Notes: generated by a model from the letters alone, not told the origin. A stretch of DNA of 64,000 nt from Pseudoflavonifractor intestinihominis (GCF_040096055.1 NZ_JBBMFK010000001.1:186001-250000); one strand, 5' to 3'. Numbered from the stretch's first letter, positions 1 to 8,909 are shown. Program-made: numbers and translations.

Positions 1-171
1 TTGTGCTCGGACATAGGCGCCCTCCTCTCAGAGAAAATTTTGCCCCTCATATCATGGTATGCGGCGGGGCGGAGAAGATGCCCGCCGCCCAGAAGGCTCA
101 CCGATTTAAAATACGCCGTCAGGGCGGAACAATGCAGTCGAAGCGGGGAGAAAGAAAATTTAAATTTTGCA

Positions 172-200
172 TTGACAAAGTGTCTTGCATATGGTATTCT
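172..200 (+). promoter_or_regulatory. Sigma-A promoter of the tRNA-Leu/tRNA-fMet unit
   Basis: A TTGACA box (172-177) is followed, after a 17-base spacer, by TATTCT (195-200), about 40 bases before tRNA-Leu. The spacing is optimal and the surroundings are AT-rich compared with the GC-rich flanks. Bases 1-171 hold no gene that I can support; a GC-rich hairpin near 61-87 lies there without a T tract. Confidence 0.75.
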
Positions 201-239
201 TAATAAGCACCTAAAAGGACGGAGAACTGGATCGTAAAT

Positions 240-326
240 GCCGGAGTGGCGGAATTGGCAGACGCCCGGGACTTAAAATCCCGTGGGAGGAATCCCGTGC
301 CGGTTCGACCCCGGTCTCCGGCACCA
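240..326 (+). tRNA. tRNA-Leu (anticodon UAA)
   Basis: The acceptor stem GCCGGAG (240-246) pairs with CTCCGGC (316-322), followed by discriminator A and an encoded CCA (324-326). The anticodon loop CTTAAAA carries TAA, so it reads UUA leucine codons. The long variable arm is that of a class II tRNA, and the T-loop GGTTCGACCCC is present. Confidence 0.97.
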
Positions 327-330
327 ATAT

Positions 331-407
<77 letters not shown>

Positions 408-413
408 GAAAAG

Positions 414-448
414 GCTCCCTGACCTTTAAGGTCAGGGAGCTGATTTTA
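414..448 (+). terminator. Intrinsic terminator after the tRNA pair
   Basis: GCTCCCTGACC (414-424) and GGTCAGGGAGC (430-440) form an 11-bp stem with a five-base loop, followed by TGATTTTA. It separates the tRNAs from prfB, 26 bases before the prfB start. Confidence 0.8.
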
Positions 449-473
449 TGCTGAACGACGATAGGAGGCACTC

Positions 474-1595
474 ATGCTTCAATTTGATGAGTACAAGGTA
501 AAGCTCAATAACCTGAAGCCCGAGCTGGACGACCTGGGCCAGGCCCTGGGCCTGGAGGCCGCGGAGCGGGAGCTGGAGATGCTGGAGTCTGAGAGTGCCT
601 CGGACGGCTTCTGGGACAATCTGGAGAAGGCTCAGAAGATCCAGCAGCGCATCAAGCAGCTCCACCACAAGGTGGACGGCCAGAAGAAGCGGCTGGGCGA
701 GTGGGAGGACCTGCTGACCCTGTGCGAGATGGGCAACGAGGAAGAGGACGAGTCCCTGGTCCCCGAGCTGGAAGAGGGCTTCAACAAGCTCTCCGCCGAC
801 ATGGAGGAGGCCCGGCTGTCCACGCTGTTCACCGGCGAGTACGACGACAACAACGTGGTGCTGGCCATCCACGCCGGCGCCGGCGGCACCGAGGCCCAGG
901 ACTGGGCCCAGATGCTGCTGCGGATGTACACCCGCTGGGCCGAGCGCCACGACTTCGAGTACCAGGTGGTGGACTTCCAGGACGGCGATGAGGCGGGCAT
1001 CAAGTCCGCCACCGTGATGATCCAGGGTGAGAACGCCTATGGCCACCTCCGCAGCGAGCACGGCGTCCACCGTCTGGTCCGCGTCTCCCCCTTTGACGCC
1101 AACGCCCGCCGGCAGACCTCCTTTGCCGCTGTTGAGGTCATGCCCGACCTGCCCGAGGACGCCGACGTGGAGATCCGCCCCGAGGACTACGAGATGCAGG
1201 TGTTCCGCTCCTCCGGCGCCGGCGGCCAGCACATCAACAAGACCTCCTCCGCCGTCCGACTGATCCACCACGCCACCGGCATCGTGGTCTCCTGCCAGAC
1301 CGAGCGCAGCCAGTTCCAGAACAAGGACACCTGCCTGCGTATGCTGCGTGCCAAGCTGGTGGAGCTGAAGATGCAGCAGCACGCCGAGAAGATCTCCGAC
1401 ATCAAGGGTGTGCAGCTGAAGATCGAGTGGGGCAGCCAGATCCGCTCCTATGTGTTCATGCCCTATCAGCTGGTGAAGGACAACCGCACCGGCTACGAGA
1501 CCAGCAACGTCAACGGCGTCATGGACGGCGATCTGGACGGCTTCATCAATTCCTATCTCAAGTGCGAGGCCACCGGCACCTGGGTCAGCAAGTAA
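474..1595 (+). CDS. prfB: Peptide chain release factor 2 (RF2)
   Basis: RF2 recognises UAA and UGA stop codons and triggers peptide release on the ribosome. The 373-residue protein has the expected full length. Visible motifs are the stop-codon discriminator SPF (within RVSPFDANARRQTSF) and the catalytic GGQ (within SGAGGQHINK). An AGGAGG ribosome-binding site (463-468) sits 5 bases before the ATG. Most bacterial prfB genes carry an internal UGA with a +1 programmed frameshift near codon 25. Here the equivalent stretch (QALGLEAAER) reads straight through in one frame, so the autoregulatory frameshift is missing. Confidence 0.97.
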   Translation: MLQFDEYKVKLNNLKPELDDLGQALGLEAAERELEMLESESASDGFWDNLEKAQKIQQRIKQLHHKVDGQKKRLGEWEDLLTLCEMGNEEEDESLVPELEEGFNKLSADMEEARLSTLFTGEYDDNNVVLAIHAGAGGTEAQDWAQMLLRMYTRWAERHDFEYQVVDFQDGDEAGIKSATVMIQGENAYGHLRSEHGVHRLVRVSPFDANARRQTSFAAVEVMPDLPEDADVEIRPEDYEMQVFRSSGAGGQHINKTSSAVRLIHHATGIVVSCQTERSQFQNKDTCLRMLRAKLVELKMQQHAEKISDIKGVQLKIEWGSQIRSYVFMPYQLVKDNRTGYETSNVNGVMDGDLDGFINSYLKCEATGTWVSK

Positions 1596-1613
1596 AAAAA
1601 GAAAAAACTCCCA

Positions 1614-1649
1614 CAAAATGCCCTGGAATTCCAGTTCCAGGGCATTTTG
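1614..1649 (+). terminator. Intrinsic terminator after prfB
   Basis: CAAAATGCCCTGGAA (1614-1628) and TTCCAGGGCATTTTG (1635-1649) form a perfect 15-bp stem around a six-base loop. The AT-rich outer part supplies A and T tracts on both strands, so it could work in either direction. Confidence 0.85.
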
Positions 1650-1717
1650 TGCGTTTTGGGGCGAAAAATACCGCCGTTGGCAGGGTAACGCAAAAAATAA
1701 AAAACTTGTAAACCGGC

Positions 1718-1746
1718 TTGTTTTTCTGCCACCGTTTTGTTACTAT
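1718..1746 (+). promoter_or_regulatory. Sigma-A-type promoter before the 5'-nucleotidase fusion gene
   Basis: TTGTTT (1718-1723), a 17-base spacer and TACTAT (1741-1746). This predicts an untranslated leader of about 170 bases before the ATG at 1921. The leader holds no riboswitch that I recognise and no clear terminator hairpin. Confidence 0.55.
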
Positions 1747-1920
1747 TAAGGTGTCTTGAGGAAAGGGAAGGGAGAGTGCCCGATGCCGTTTCCAGTCCCG
1801 GAGACGCGGCTTCCGGCGGAGCAGGGGGGCCAGCCGGATAAAAGACGCGCCCGGGAAAAGACGGCCAGAGCATACGACCGCACCCTTTCCTGAAAAGGAA
1901 TGAAAGGTGGAATGTCTCAG

Positions 1921-4900
1921 ATGAAGCGTACGAGTAAGTTCCTGTCCCTTCTCCTGGCGCTGGCAATGGTGTGTTCCCTGTTCGTGCCCGCCATGGCCGC
2001 GGAGGGGGAAGACGGTATCGTGGTGCTCTATACCAACGATATCCACTGCACCTCGGACGACGGCCTGTCCTATGCGGCCATCGCCGGCTACAAGGCTCAG
2101 ATGGAAGACACCTATGGCGCCGACAACGTCACCCTGGTGGATGACGGCGACGCCATCCAGGGCGGTATTCTGGGGTCCATGTCCAGCGGCAGCTGGATCA
2201 TCGACATCATGAATGCCGTGGGCTACGATCTGGCCATCCCCGGCAACCATGAGTTCGACTTCAAGATGGATACCTTCCTGGACATCGTGAAGAACCAGGC
2301 TGAGTTCCCCTATCTGAGCTGCAACTTTGTGGATGCCGACGGCAACCCCGTGCTGGACGCCTACAAGATCATCAGCTACGGCGACGTGGATGTGGCCTAT
2401 GTGGGCATCTCCACCCCTGAGACCCTGACCAAGTCCGCCCCCGCCTACTTCCAGGACGAGGCCGGCAACTACATCTACGGCTTCTGCCAGGGCAACGACG
2501 GCAAGGACCTGTATAACCAGGTCCAGAAGACCGTGGACGCCGCCCGTACCGCCGGCGCGGACTACGTGGTGGCTCTGGCCCACCTGGGTGTGGACGCCCA
2601 GAGCTCCCCCTGGATGTCCACCGAGGTCATCGCCAACACCACCGGCATTGACGTGGTGCTGGACGGCCACTCCCACAGCACCGTCGCCTCCCAGACCGTG
2701 AAGAACGCGGCCGGTGAGGACGTGCTCCTCAGCCAGACCGGCACCAAGGCCGAGAACATCGGCAAGCTGGTCATCGCCCCCGACGGCACCATGACCACCG
2801 AGCTGGTGGCCCTGGCCGACGTGGACACCACCAGCAAGGCCTACACCGATGCCAAGACCTTCGTGGAGGGCATCCAGGCCGAGTACAGCGAGAAGGCCAA
2901 CGAGGTCGTGGCCACCAGCAGCGTGGACCTGACCATCAACGACCCCGTCACCGGCAGCCGCGCCGTCCGCTCCGCCGAGACCAACCTGGGCGACCTGTGC
3001 GCCGACGCCTACCGCATCCTGCTGGGCGCTGACATCGGCTGGGTCAACGGCGGCGGCGTCCGCGACAACATTGCCGCCGGCGACATCACCTACGGCGACA
3101 TCATCGCCGTCCACCCCTTCGGCAACCTGGCCTGCCTGGTTGAGGTCACCGGCCAGCAGGTGCTGGACGCCCTGGAGCTGGGCGCCATGCAGGTGGGCGT
3201 GTCGGAGAGCGGCGGCTTCCTCCAGGTCTCCGGCATCAAGTTCACCATCGACCCCACCATCCCCTCCTCCGTGGAGCTGGATGACGCCGGCAACTTCGTG
3301 AAGGTGGCCGGCGACCGCCGCGTGTCCGACGTCCAGGTCCTGGACAGCAAGACCGGCGAGTACAAGGCCATTGACCCCGCCGCCACCTACACCCTGGCCT
3401 CCCACAACTACATGCTCAAGGACGGCGGCGACGGCTACGCCATGTTCGGCAAGGACAACATCACCATCCTCAAGGATGAGGTCATGGTGGACAACGAGGT
3501 CCTCATCAACTATATCAAGGACGAGCTGGGCGGCGTGGTCGGCGAGGAGTACGCCGATCCCTACGGCCAGGGCCGCATCACCATCAAGTACAAGGGTGTG
3601 GTGCCCGGCACCTGGTATGTGGAGGCTGCCCGCTACGTGATGGACAACAGCATCATGACCGGCTCCGGCAACGGCTTTGATCCCGACGGCATCGTCACCC
3701 GGGGCACCGTGTTCCAGACCCTGTACAATATGGCGGGCACCCCCGACGTGACCGAGGCCGCCACCTTCTCCGACGTGACCGGCAAGTGGTATGCCAAGGC
3801 CGCCGCCTGGGCCGAGGACGAGGGCCTGACCTCCGGCACCGGCACCGGCCTCTTCAACGGCGACGCCGCCATCACCCGCCAGGAGCTGGCCAAGATCTTC
3901 GCCGATTACACCGCGTCCAAGAATATCCTGCCCACCGAGGACGCGGACCTGAGCACCTACACCGACGCCGACAAGATCCCCGCCTGGGCCTCTGACGCCA
4001 TGGAGACCGCCGTGTCCCTGGGCATCGTGAAGGGCTCCAACAACCAGCTCAACCCCGGCGGCACCGCCACCCGCGCCGAGCTGGCCCAGATCCTGCTGAA
4101 CATCTCCAAGCTCAACCCGGTCTACACCGAGCAGACCGTGTCCATTGAGGTTCCCGCTCAGGACGGCGTGCCCGCCCACACCATGACCGCCGTCGTCACC
4201 GTGCCCACCTCCGCCACCAAGGACGCCAAGGTCCCCGGCGTGGTGATGCTCCACGGCACCGGCTCCAACCTCCACGAGGTCAACGGCGCCTATGACATGG
4301 CCGCCGCTGAGCTGGCCAAGCAGGGCCTGGCCACCATCCGCTTCAACTTCCAGGGCATTGACGAGGGCACCGAGGCCCTGTATGTGAACTACAGCTACAC
4401 CTCCGCCAACATCGACGCCAAGGCCGCCGCCGACTATCTGGCCGGTCTGGAGACCGTGGACGGCGACAAGCTGGGCGTCATGGGCTGGAGCCAGGGCGGC
4501 ACCAACGCCTTCCTGGCCGCCGCTGCCTATCCCGACACCTTCAAGAGCGTGGTCACCTGGGCCGGAGCTCTGGACCTGACCACCATGTTTGAGGACTTTG
4601 ACGCCGCCTATGCCGAGGCTGAGAAGAACGGCTCCTTCACCATGGAGTTTGACTGGCGTACCGCCCTGCCCACCGGCTTCCAGTGGTTCAAGGACGTGAA
4701 GGACACCGACGTGCTGGAGAAGGTCAAGACCATCAAGGCCCCCATCCTCACCATCAACGGCGCGGCTGACACCGTGGTGGACCCCGCCAGCGGCAAGACC
4801 GTTGCGGACGCCGCCCAGAACGAGGCCTCTGCCAACCTGATCATTGAGAACTGCGACCACACCCTGAACATGTTCTCCGGCGACTACACCGCCATCAATC

Positions 4901-4974
4901 AGGTCATCTCCGCCACCACCGCCTACTTCGTCTCTACCCTGGGCGGCACCGTGGCTGCTGACCAGGCCGCCTGA
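1921..4974 (+). CDS. Secreted 5'-nucleotidase / SLH / alpha-beta-hydrolase fusion
   Basis: Three-module surface enzyme of 1017 residues. The signal peptide (MKRTSKFLSL... to AMAA, about 1-27) is followed by a metallophosphatase domain with YTNDIH near 37-42, GNHEFD near 108-113 and DGHSHS near 250. Next is the 5'-nucleotidase C-terminal domain (NLGDLCADAYRILLGADIG, VNGGGVRDNI). Two to three SLH repeats occupy about 565-735. A dienelactone-hydrolase-like domain follows (about 765-1005) with HGTGSN, nucleophile GWSQGG, an Asp in GAADTVVD and a His in CDHTLN. Expected role: dephosphorylation of nucleotides or UDP-sugars at the wall-anchored cell surface, plus an esterase of unknown substrate. 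The start at 1921 is preferred because AAAGGTGG (1903-1910) is correctly spaced for it; 1900 is the alternative. SLH repeats in the middle rather than at an end are unusual. Confidence 0.9.
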   Translation: MKRTSKFLSLLLALAMVCSLFVPAMAAEGEDGIVVLYTNDIHCTSDDGLSYAAIAGYKAQMEDTYGADNVTLVDDGDAIQGGILGSMSSGSWIIDIMNAVGYDLAIPGNHEFDFKMDTFLDIVKNQAEFPYLSCNFVDADGNPVLDAYKIISYGDVDVAYVGISTPETLTKSAPAYFQDEAGNYIYGFCQGNDGKDLYNQVQKTVDAARTAGADYVVALAHLGVDAQSSPWMSTEVIANTTGIDVVLDGHSHSTVASQTVKNAAGEDVLLSQTGTKAENIGKLVIAPDGTMTTELVALADVDTTSKAYTDAKTFVEGIQAEYSEKANEVVATSSVDLTINDPVTGSRAVRSAETNLGDLCADAYRILLGADIGWVNGGGVRDNIAAGDITYGDIIAVHPFGNLACLVEVTGQQVLDALELGAMQVGVSESGGFLQVSGIKFTIDPTIPSSVELDDAGNFVKVAGDRRVSDVQVLDSKTGEYKAIDPAATYTLASHNYMLKDGGDGYAMFGKDNITILKDEVMVDNEVLINYIKDELGGVVGEEYADPYGQGRITIKYKGVVPGTWYVEAARYVMDNSIMTGSGNGFDPDGIVTRGTVFQTLYNMAGTPDVTEAATFSDVTGKWYAKAAAWAEDEGLTSGTGTGLFNGDAAITRQELAKIFADYTASKNILPTEDADLSTYTDADKIPAWASDAMETAVSLGIVKGSNNQLNPGGTATRAELAQILLNISKLNPVYTEQTVSIEVPAQDGVPAHTMTAVVTVPTSATKDAKVPGVVMLHGTGSNLHEVNGAYDMAAAELAKQGLATIRFNFQGIDEGTEALYVNYSYTSANIDAKAAADYLAGLETVDGDKLGVMGWSQGGTNAFLAAAAYPDTFKSVVTWAGALDLTTMFEDFDAAYAEAEKNGSFTMEFDWRTALPTGFQWFKDVKDTDVLEKVKTIKAPILTINGAADTVVDPASGKTVADAAQNEASANLIIENCDHTLNMFSGDYTAINQVISATTAYFVSTLGGTVAADQAA

Positions 4975-5002
4975 GAAAGAGTATCGTCAACGCCATAGCG
5001 CA

Positions 5003-5037
5003 AAGAGGCCCCGCCGGTATATCCGGCGGGGCCTCTT
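5003..5037. terminator. Intrinsic terminator after the 5'-nucleotidase fusion gene
   Basis: AAGAGGCCCCGCCGG (5003-5017), loop TATAT, CCGGCGGGGCCTCTT (5023-5037): a perfect 15-bp stem with terminal A/T runs, 28 bases after the stop codon. Confidence 0.85.
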
Positions 5038-5092
5038 CATCTGTCCGGGGGAGTCCGCTATTTCAGGCAAAGCGCCTGGTCTGGCGGCCGAC

Positions 5093-5127
5093 AAAAAAGG
5101 GCCCCCGGAACAGCGTTCCGGGGACCC
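5093..5127 (-). terminator. Minus-strand terminator, possibly the original groEL terminator
   Basis: GGGCCCCCGGAAC (5099-5111) and GTTCCGGGGACCC (5115-5127) form a 13-bp stem with one mismatch. On the minus strand it is followed by TTTTTT (5093-5098), so it stops transcription coming from the right. It lies 17 bases beyond a groEL-like stop codon (5144-5146). That is where a groEL terminator would be expected before an insertion separated it from groEL. Confidence 0.75.
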
Positions 5128-5143
5128 AAAGTCTGGCGTTTGA

Positions 5144-5159
5144 TTAATACATGCCGCCC
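5144..5159 (-). repeat. Candidate attachment site: copy of the groEL 3' end
   Basis: On the minus strand these 16 bases read GGC-GGC-ATG-TAT-TAA-like sequence, encoding G-M-Y-stop with the preceding glycine. They match the end of groEL (33866-33881) at 15 of 16 positions; the one difference is the synonymous TAT/TAC. The site lies about 200 bases beyond the 3' end of the integrase gene, the usual place for an attachment site. Inference: att core left by integration at the groEL tail. Confidence 0.55.
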
Positions 5160-5355
5160 GCCCTTCCCGGGGATTTTAAGGCTTGCCCACGCAGGTGTGT
5201 ACAAGCCTCCGTATCCCTTCTGCCGCAGGGATTTTGCGGGATTTTGGGGTGAGCATCCGATGTTCGGATCTCCTGCAAATCTACACAGATATGGATAAGT
5301 CTTGACGCAAATGGTGTAAGAAGCGGTGTATGGAAAATGTCCGGTTTTAATCCTG

Positions 5356-6513
5356 TCATAGGTTGGCTGCGATCTGCTCAAAGGCGTGCTTGACGGAGTT
5401 GTAGTCCGTGTGGGTATAGACATCCAGGGTGACGCTGGCGCTGGAGTGTCCCATGAGGTACTGCAAACTCTTGATGTCGATGCCTGCCCGCTGCAAATTC
5501 GTACAGAAGGTATGCCGCAGCACATGGGGCGTGACCACTGGGAAGTCCTCCCCCAGGGCCCACCGGTGTTTCCGCTGGAGAAGACGCATATAGTTCTCCA
5601 GATGCATGGCCACCTTTGGCCTGCCGTCCTTATCCAGGAACAGGAAGCCGCTGCACCCGTCCACCACCATTTCCGCCTTGGGCGGTGTCCGATCCTTCAG
5701 CACCCGCTTGAGGGCCATGTAGACCATGTCCGTCATGGGGATGGTTCGGATCCCGCTCTTGGTTTTGGGGCTGGTGATGAAATAGGGCCGGTTGGCTGTC
5801 CGGCACAGCTGGCGCCGCACGTAGAGGCAGCGACGGGTAAAATCCAGATCCGCCTTGGTGAGGCCGTACAGTTCGCTGACCCGCAGCCCGGTGCCCAGCA
5901 GGATCACGATGTCGTCGTAATAGTTCCCGCCGCCGTACTCCTGGAAAAAGTGGAGATACAGGTCCTGCTGTTCCCGGGTGAGGGCCGTCCGCACGAAAGC
6001 GTCCTTTGGAATCACGTCCGAGAGCTTGAATTTGAACGGGTTCTTGCGGATCATGTCGTCGTCCACAGCCATCTCAAAGGCGGGGCGGACCACGCACTGC
6101 ACTGTGCTGATGGTGCTCTGTTTGTATCCCTGGTCATGGAGGGAGACGAACCAGGCCTTGGCGTCGGAGGGCTTGATCTGCCGGATCTGCTTTTGGCTGA
6201 AGGGGTCCTTCCGCATACGGTTGATGACCGTATCATAGGCGCGATAGGAGTTTTCCTTCAGGGTGCGCTTCAAATCCATATATCGGGTGACAAGTTCAAG
6301 CACTGTCATCTCCCCGGCTGCATAGTCGATCCCGTCCGCCAGATCCCTCTGGATCTCAGTCTCCTTCCGGCGCAGCTCCTCCAGTGACCTGGCATAGATG
6401 TATCTGCGCTGCTTTCGGGTGTCGGTATAGCGAAACATATAGAGACCGTCTTTCCGGTGGCTCTCGCCTGTTTTCAGAATACGGCCTCTCTGATCCCGGC
6501 GCTTTTCGGACAA
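5356..6513 (-). CDS. Tyrosine recombinase/integrase, Tn916-Int type
   Basis: Site-specific recombinase of 385 residues that integrates and excises the element. The N-terminal part (about 1-60, rich in Arg/Lys and Tyr) resembles the arm-binding domain of Tn916-type integrases. A SAM-like core-binding domain follows (about 65-165), then the catalytic domain. Catalytic residues are visible: Arg in GTGLRVSELYGL, the H-x-x-R pair in HVLRHTFCTNL, His in YLMGHSSASVT and the nucleophile Tyr in LDVYTHTDY. The gene reads toward the left end of the element, next to the candidate att site. An excisionase-like gene lies just upstream in the same orientation. Confidence 0.95.
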   Translation of the reverse strand: MSEKRRDQRGRILKTGESHRKDGLYMFRYTDTRKQRRYIYARSLEELRRKETEIQRDLADGIDYAAGEMTVLELVTRYMDLKRTLKENSYRAYDTVINRMRKDPFSQKQIRQIKPSDAKAWFVSLHDQGYKQSTISTVQCVVRPAFEMAVDDDMIRKNPFKFKLSDVIPKDAFVRTALTREQQDLYLHFFQEYGGGNYYDDIVILLGTGLRVSELYGLTKADLDFTRRCLYVRRQLCRTANRPYFITSPKTKSGIRTIPMTDMVYMALKRVLKDRTPPKAEMVVDGCSGFLFLDKDGRPKVAMHLENYMRLLQRKHRWALGEDFPVVTPHVLRHTFCTNLQRAGIDIKSLQYLMGHSSASVTLDVYTHTDYNSVKHAFEQIAANL

Positions 6514-6588
6514 GTTTTGATCCTCCTTTCTCGAAAAGCGCTCGATAGGCTGTATCTGATTTTACCATACAGCCTTGGAATTTACCAC

Positions 6589-6792
6589 CTATATGGAATA
6601 GGCAGTCTCCAAATATTTCTCCAGCGCTTTTCGTTTGATCAGCCGCTTGCTTCCATTCCAGAGCACGAAGGGACAGCTTTCCTCATTGGACAGATCCCGG
6701 AGTTTGTTAATGCCGATGCCGAAGTAGGCCGCGGCCTCCTCCAGGGTCAGGTTGGCCTTCTCCCAAACTGGAACCATCTCAGCCATCCCCAT
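6589..6792 (-). CDS. Excisionase-like small DNA-binding protein
   Basis: Short protein of about 67 residues. It has a MerR/excisionase-like winged-helix segment (LTLEEAAAYFGIGINKLRD) and a basic C-terminal part (NGSKRLIKRKALEKYL), the layout of Tn916 Xis-type proteins that bend DNA for excision by the integrase. The start is uncertain: in-frame ATGs occur at 6792, 6786 and 6777, and the upstream gene ends at 6779, so the two genes overlap slightly and are probably translationally coupled. It lies 75 bases upstream of the integrase gene. Confidence 0.8.
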   Translation of the reverse strand: MGMAEMVPVWEKANLTLEEAAAYFGIGINKLRDLSNEESCPFVLWNGSKRLIKRKALEKYLETAYSI

Positions 6793-7861
6793 CACCACCG
6801 CTCTCTGATCCCGATGACGGTAATGACGGTATTTCCCCCGCGGGAGCGGAATCGTCATCATCGTCATGCTCCTCATCTTCCTCCTCATCCTCCGTGCGCA
6901 GGAAGGTGAGCTGCCGGCTCTCCGGTCTCCGGGACTTCCAGTATTCGATGCCCTTCTCCTCCTTGAGCCGGCGGGTGAGGGCGTTGAGCTTCCGGGTCAG
7001 CGTGTTGGCCCGGTAAGGGAGCTCCGGGTCCAGCCGGCGCAGCCGCTCCAGCAGCTCCGTGGCTGTCCCCTGCCACCCCCCGCCGATCGCCTGGTCGATG
7101 AGATCCAGCAGCGGCTCAGGCGGCTCCGCGATCTCCGCCTCCCGGCTCACCACCGTCCACAGGCAGCGCTGCGGGTCAAAGTCCAGGATCATCCGCTGTC
7201 CCGGCAGATCCTTCCCGGTCTGGTCCAGAATCACACGGCCCTTTTCCCGGTACAGCAGGAAGGCCCCGTCCGCCGCCCCCAGCAGGCCGTTTGTGCCGCT
7301 GATCCGGTCAAAGGAGTTCTCGCTCTCCGTGTTCTTCCGGGTGTGGTGGACCAGGATCAGCGCCACGTCGTGGATGTCGGTAAATTCCTTGAAGGGGCGG
7401 ATCTCCTCATAGTCGCTCTGGTAGCTGTACTGAGCGCCGCCGCCCTCCCGCACCCGCTGGAAGGTGTCTATGACAACGAGGCGGACACTTGGGTGATCCA
7501 TGAAGAAGCCCTCCAGCATCGCCAGCAGGTCTCTCCCACGCAGGTCGGTTCCAAATTTCAGATGGAGGCGTCCCACTGGGTGCTCCACACCGAACATCCG
7601 GATCAGCCTGCCCTGGACGCGCTCCCCCGTGTCCTCCAGAGACAGATACAGCACCTGGGAGCGGTGGGTGGGCTGTCCCAGGAAGGGGGTCCCTGTAGCC
7701 ACACACCAGCACAGCTGGGCCATGAGGAAGGACTTGCCCACCTTGGGGGCTCCCGCCAGAATGTAGCACCCGGCGGGGAGCATCCCGTCCACCACCGTGG
7801 AACGGGGCAGGAACTGCATATCCATCAGCTCGGCGGCGGTGATGATCTTCTCACGATCCAT
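6779..7861 (-). CDS. RecA-fold AAA ATPase, RepA/KaiC-like, of a mobile element
   Basis: A 360-residue protein with a Walker A motif GAPKVGKS near 38-45, a Walker B-type strand LVVIDTF near 130 and a LILVHHTRK segment resembling sensor regions of DnaB/RepA-type helicases. Such proteins in integrative elements and plasmids are thought to act as replicative helicases or DnaB-like loaders. The C-terminal part (about 245-310) is basic and helical, and the end is a low-complexity acidic tail (EDEEEDEEHDDDDD). It overlaps the upstream gene by 11 bases and the excisionase-like gene by about 14, so all three probably form one operon. The specific helicase role is inferred. Confidence 0.8.
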   Translation of the reverse strand: MDREKIITAAELMDMQFLPRSTVVDGMLPAGCYILAGAPKVGKSFLMAQLCWCVATGTPFLGQPTHRSQVLYLSLEDTGERVQGRLIRMFGVEHPVGRLHLKFGTDLRGRDLLAMLEGFFMDHPSVRLVVIDTFQRVREGGGAQYSYQSDYEEIRPFKEFTDIHDVALILVHHTRKNTESENSFDRISGTNGLLGAADGAFLLYREKGRVILDQTGKDLPGQRMILDFDPQRCLWTVVSREAEIAEPPEPLLDLIDQAIGGGWQGTATELLERLRRLDPELPYRANTLTRKLNALTRRLKEEKGIEYWKSRRPESRQLTFLRTEDEEEDEEHDDDDDSAPAGEIPSLPSSGSESGGDGDG

Positions 7862-8909
7862 TCCGCTCCCCCTCCTTCCGGTCCAGACCGGCCAGCAGGC
7901 TGCCGGGCAGGGAGACCAACTCCGCCCCGGTGTTGCACAGCCGCTCTATGGCGGGCATCTGGAAATCGAAGAACCAGCCCAGACCCGGCCGGACGTGGTA
8001 TTGCCGCTCCCCCGGTAGCTGATAGAATCCCGCCAGCAGCTCCAGGGGGAACAGGTACACAGGCTCGTTGGTGACCGGGCAGTGCGCCTCCCGCAGCAGG
8101 TACTGCTGGAGCCGGTAGAGGCAGTGCTCGTCCAGGATCGTCCGGAGCAGTCGGCGTCCGTTTGCGTCAAAGGCGATGTAATAGAAGAAGTCCTCCCGGG
8201 CAAAGCGGATCAGGCGGCTGCGCGGGTTCAGCGCGTGGGGCACCAGATCGGCGGCCTGCTCCCACGCTTCCCCCAGCAGGATGCTACCATTGTAGTAAAA
8301 GCCGGCCCCGGCCTCCGACTGCTCGAACTGATCCCGGAACAGCAGTTCCGTCTCGGGGTTCCACCGCATATTCCGGCGGCCCAGGTAATAGAGGGCGTAA
8401 TAGCGCCCGCCAGGCGTCAGCAGCACCCCGGACACCCGGGCGGACTTGTTGTCCTTGCCGCAGACCTTGTTCAGCTCATAGGCGCTGTAATAGACCAGCT
8501 CCTTCCGCCTGGCGTCGTCCCTGCGCCTGCCCGGGACCCATCGTGCCCCCAGCTGGTGGGCCAGCAGCAGGCAGGCGGCGTTCCGGTGGAGCCGCTGGGT
8601 CCGTCTCCAGTCCCCCTGGCCGTCGGCCGGAGCCAGCAGGCGTGCCCGGATCTGTTCCGCCCGGCCGGGAGAGAGGTGTTGGATCTGGTTCAGCCCCCTG
8701 CTGGTCAGAGACAGGGAGCGGACCACACGGCGGCGCTCTCCCCGGAACTTCCGCTCCTTCAGATATCCCGTCCGCACCAGCTCCGTTACCACCCGCCGGC
8801 GATAGTCATAGCAGCCGCTCGCCTTCCGCAGCAGCGCCACCGGCACCTCGCCGCAGAACCCCACGAACACCAGCAGGCGAAAGCCAAAATATTCTGTATT
8901 CCATTTCAT
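7851..8909 (-). CDS. Winged-helix protein of the replication-relaxation type
   Basis: A 352-residue protein without transmembrane segments. The N-terminal 80 residues look like a winged helix (LRKASGCYDYRRRVVTELV, then GYLKERKFRGERRRVVRSL, then LTSRGL), typical of the replication-relaxation family found in Firmicute plasmids and integrative elements. The remainder is rich in Arg and Tyr with no catalytic motif that I can name. It is the first gene of the minus-strand run (rep-like, ATPase, excisionase, integrase) and overlaps the ATPase gene by 11 bases. Family assignment is from architecture and context only; a transcriptional regulator is the alternative. Bases 8910-9206 upstream hold no further gene that I can support. 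Confidence 0.55.
   Translation of the reverse strand: MKWNTEYFGFRLLVFVGFCGEVPVALLRKASGCYDYRRRVVTELVRTGYLKERKFRGERRRVVRSLSLTSRGLNQIQHLSPGRAEQIRARLLAPADGQGDWRRTQRLHRNAACLLLAHQLGARWVPGRRRDDARRKELVYYSAYELNKVCGKDNKSARVSGVLLTPGGRYYALYYLGRRNMRWNPETELLFRDQFEQSEAGAGFYYNGSILLGEAWEQAADLVPHALNPRSRLIRFAREDFFYYIAFDANGRRLLRTILDEHCLYRLQQYLLREAHCPVTNEPVYLFPLELLAGFYQLPGERQYHVRPGLGWFFDFQMPAIERLCNTGAELVSLPGSLLAGLDRKEGERNGS

Noticed and set aside
1..237. 78-codon frame at the window start
   Set aside because: It runs through the tRNA promoter, has no recognisable motif and no supported start.
1750..1900. Cyclic-di-GMP or other riboswitch in the leader of the 5'-nucleotidase gene
   Set aside because: No conserved motif and no expression-platform hairpin found.
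1585..4860. Long minus-strand open frame (over 1000 codons) opposite the 5'-nucleotidase gene
   Set aside because: Gly/Val/His-rich antisense shadow of a high-GC gene; no family motifs and no ribosome-binding site, while the plus strand encodes clear domains.
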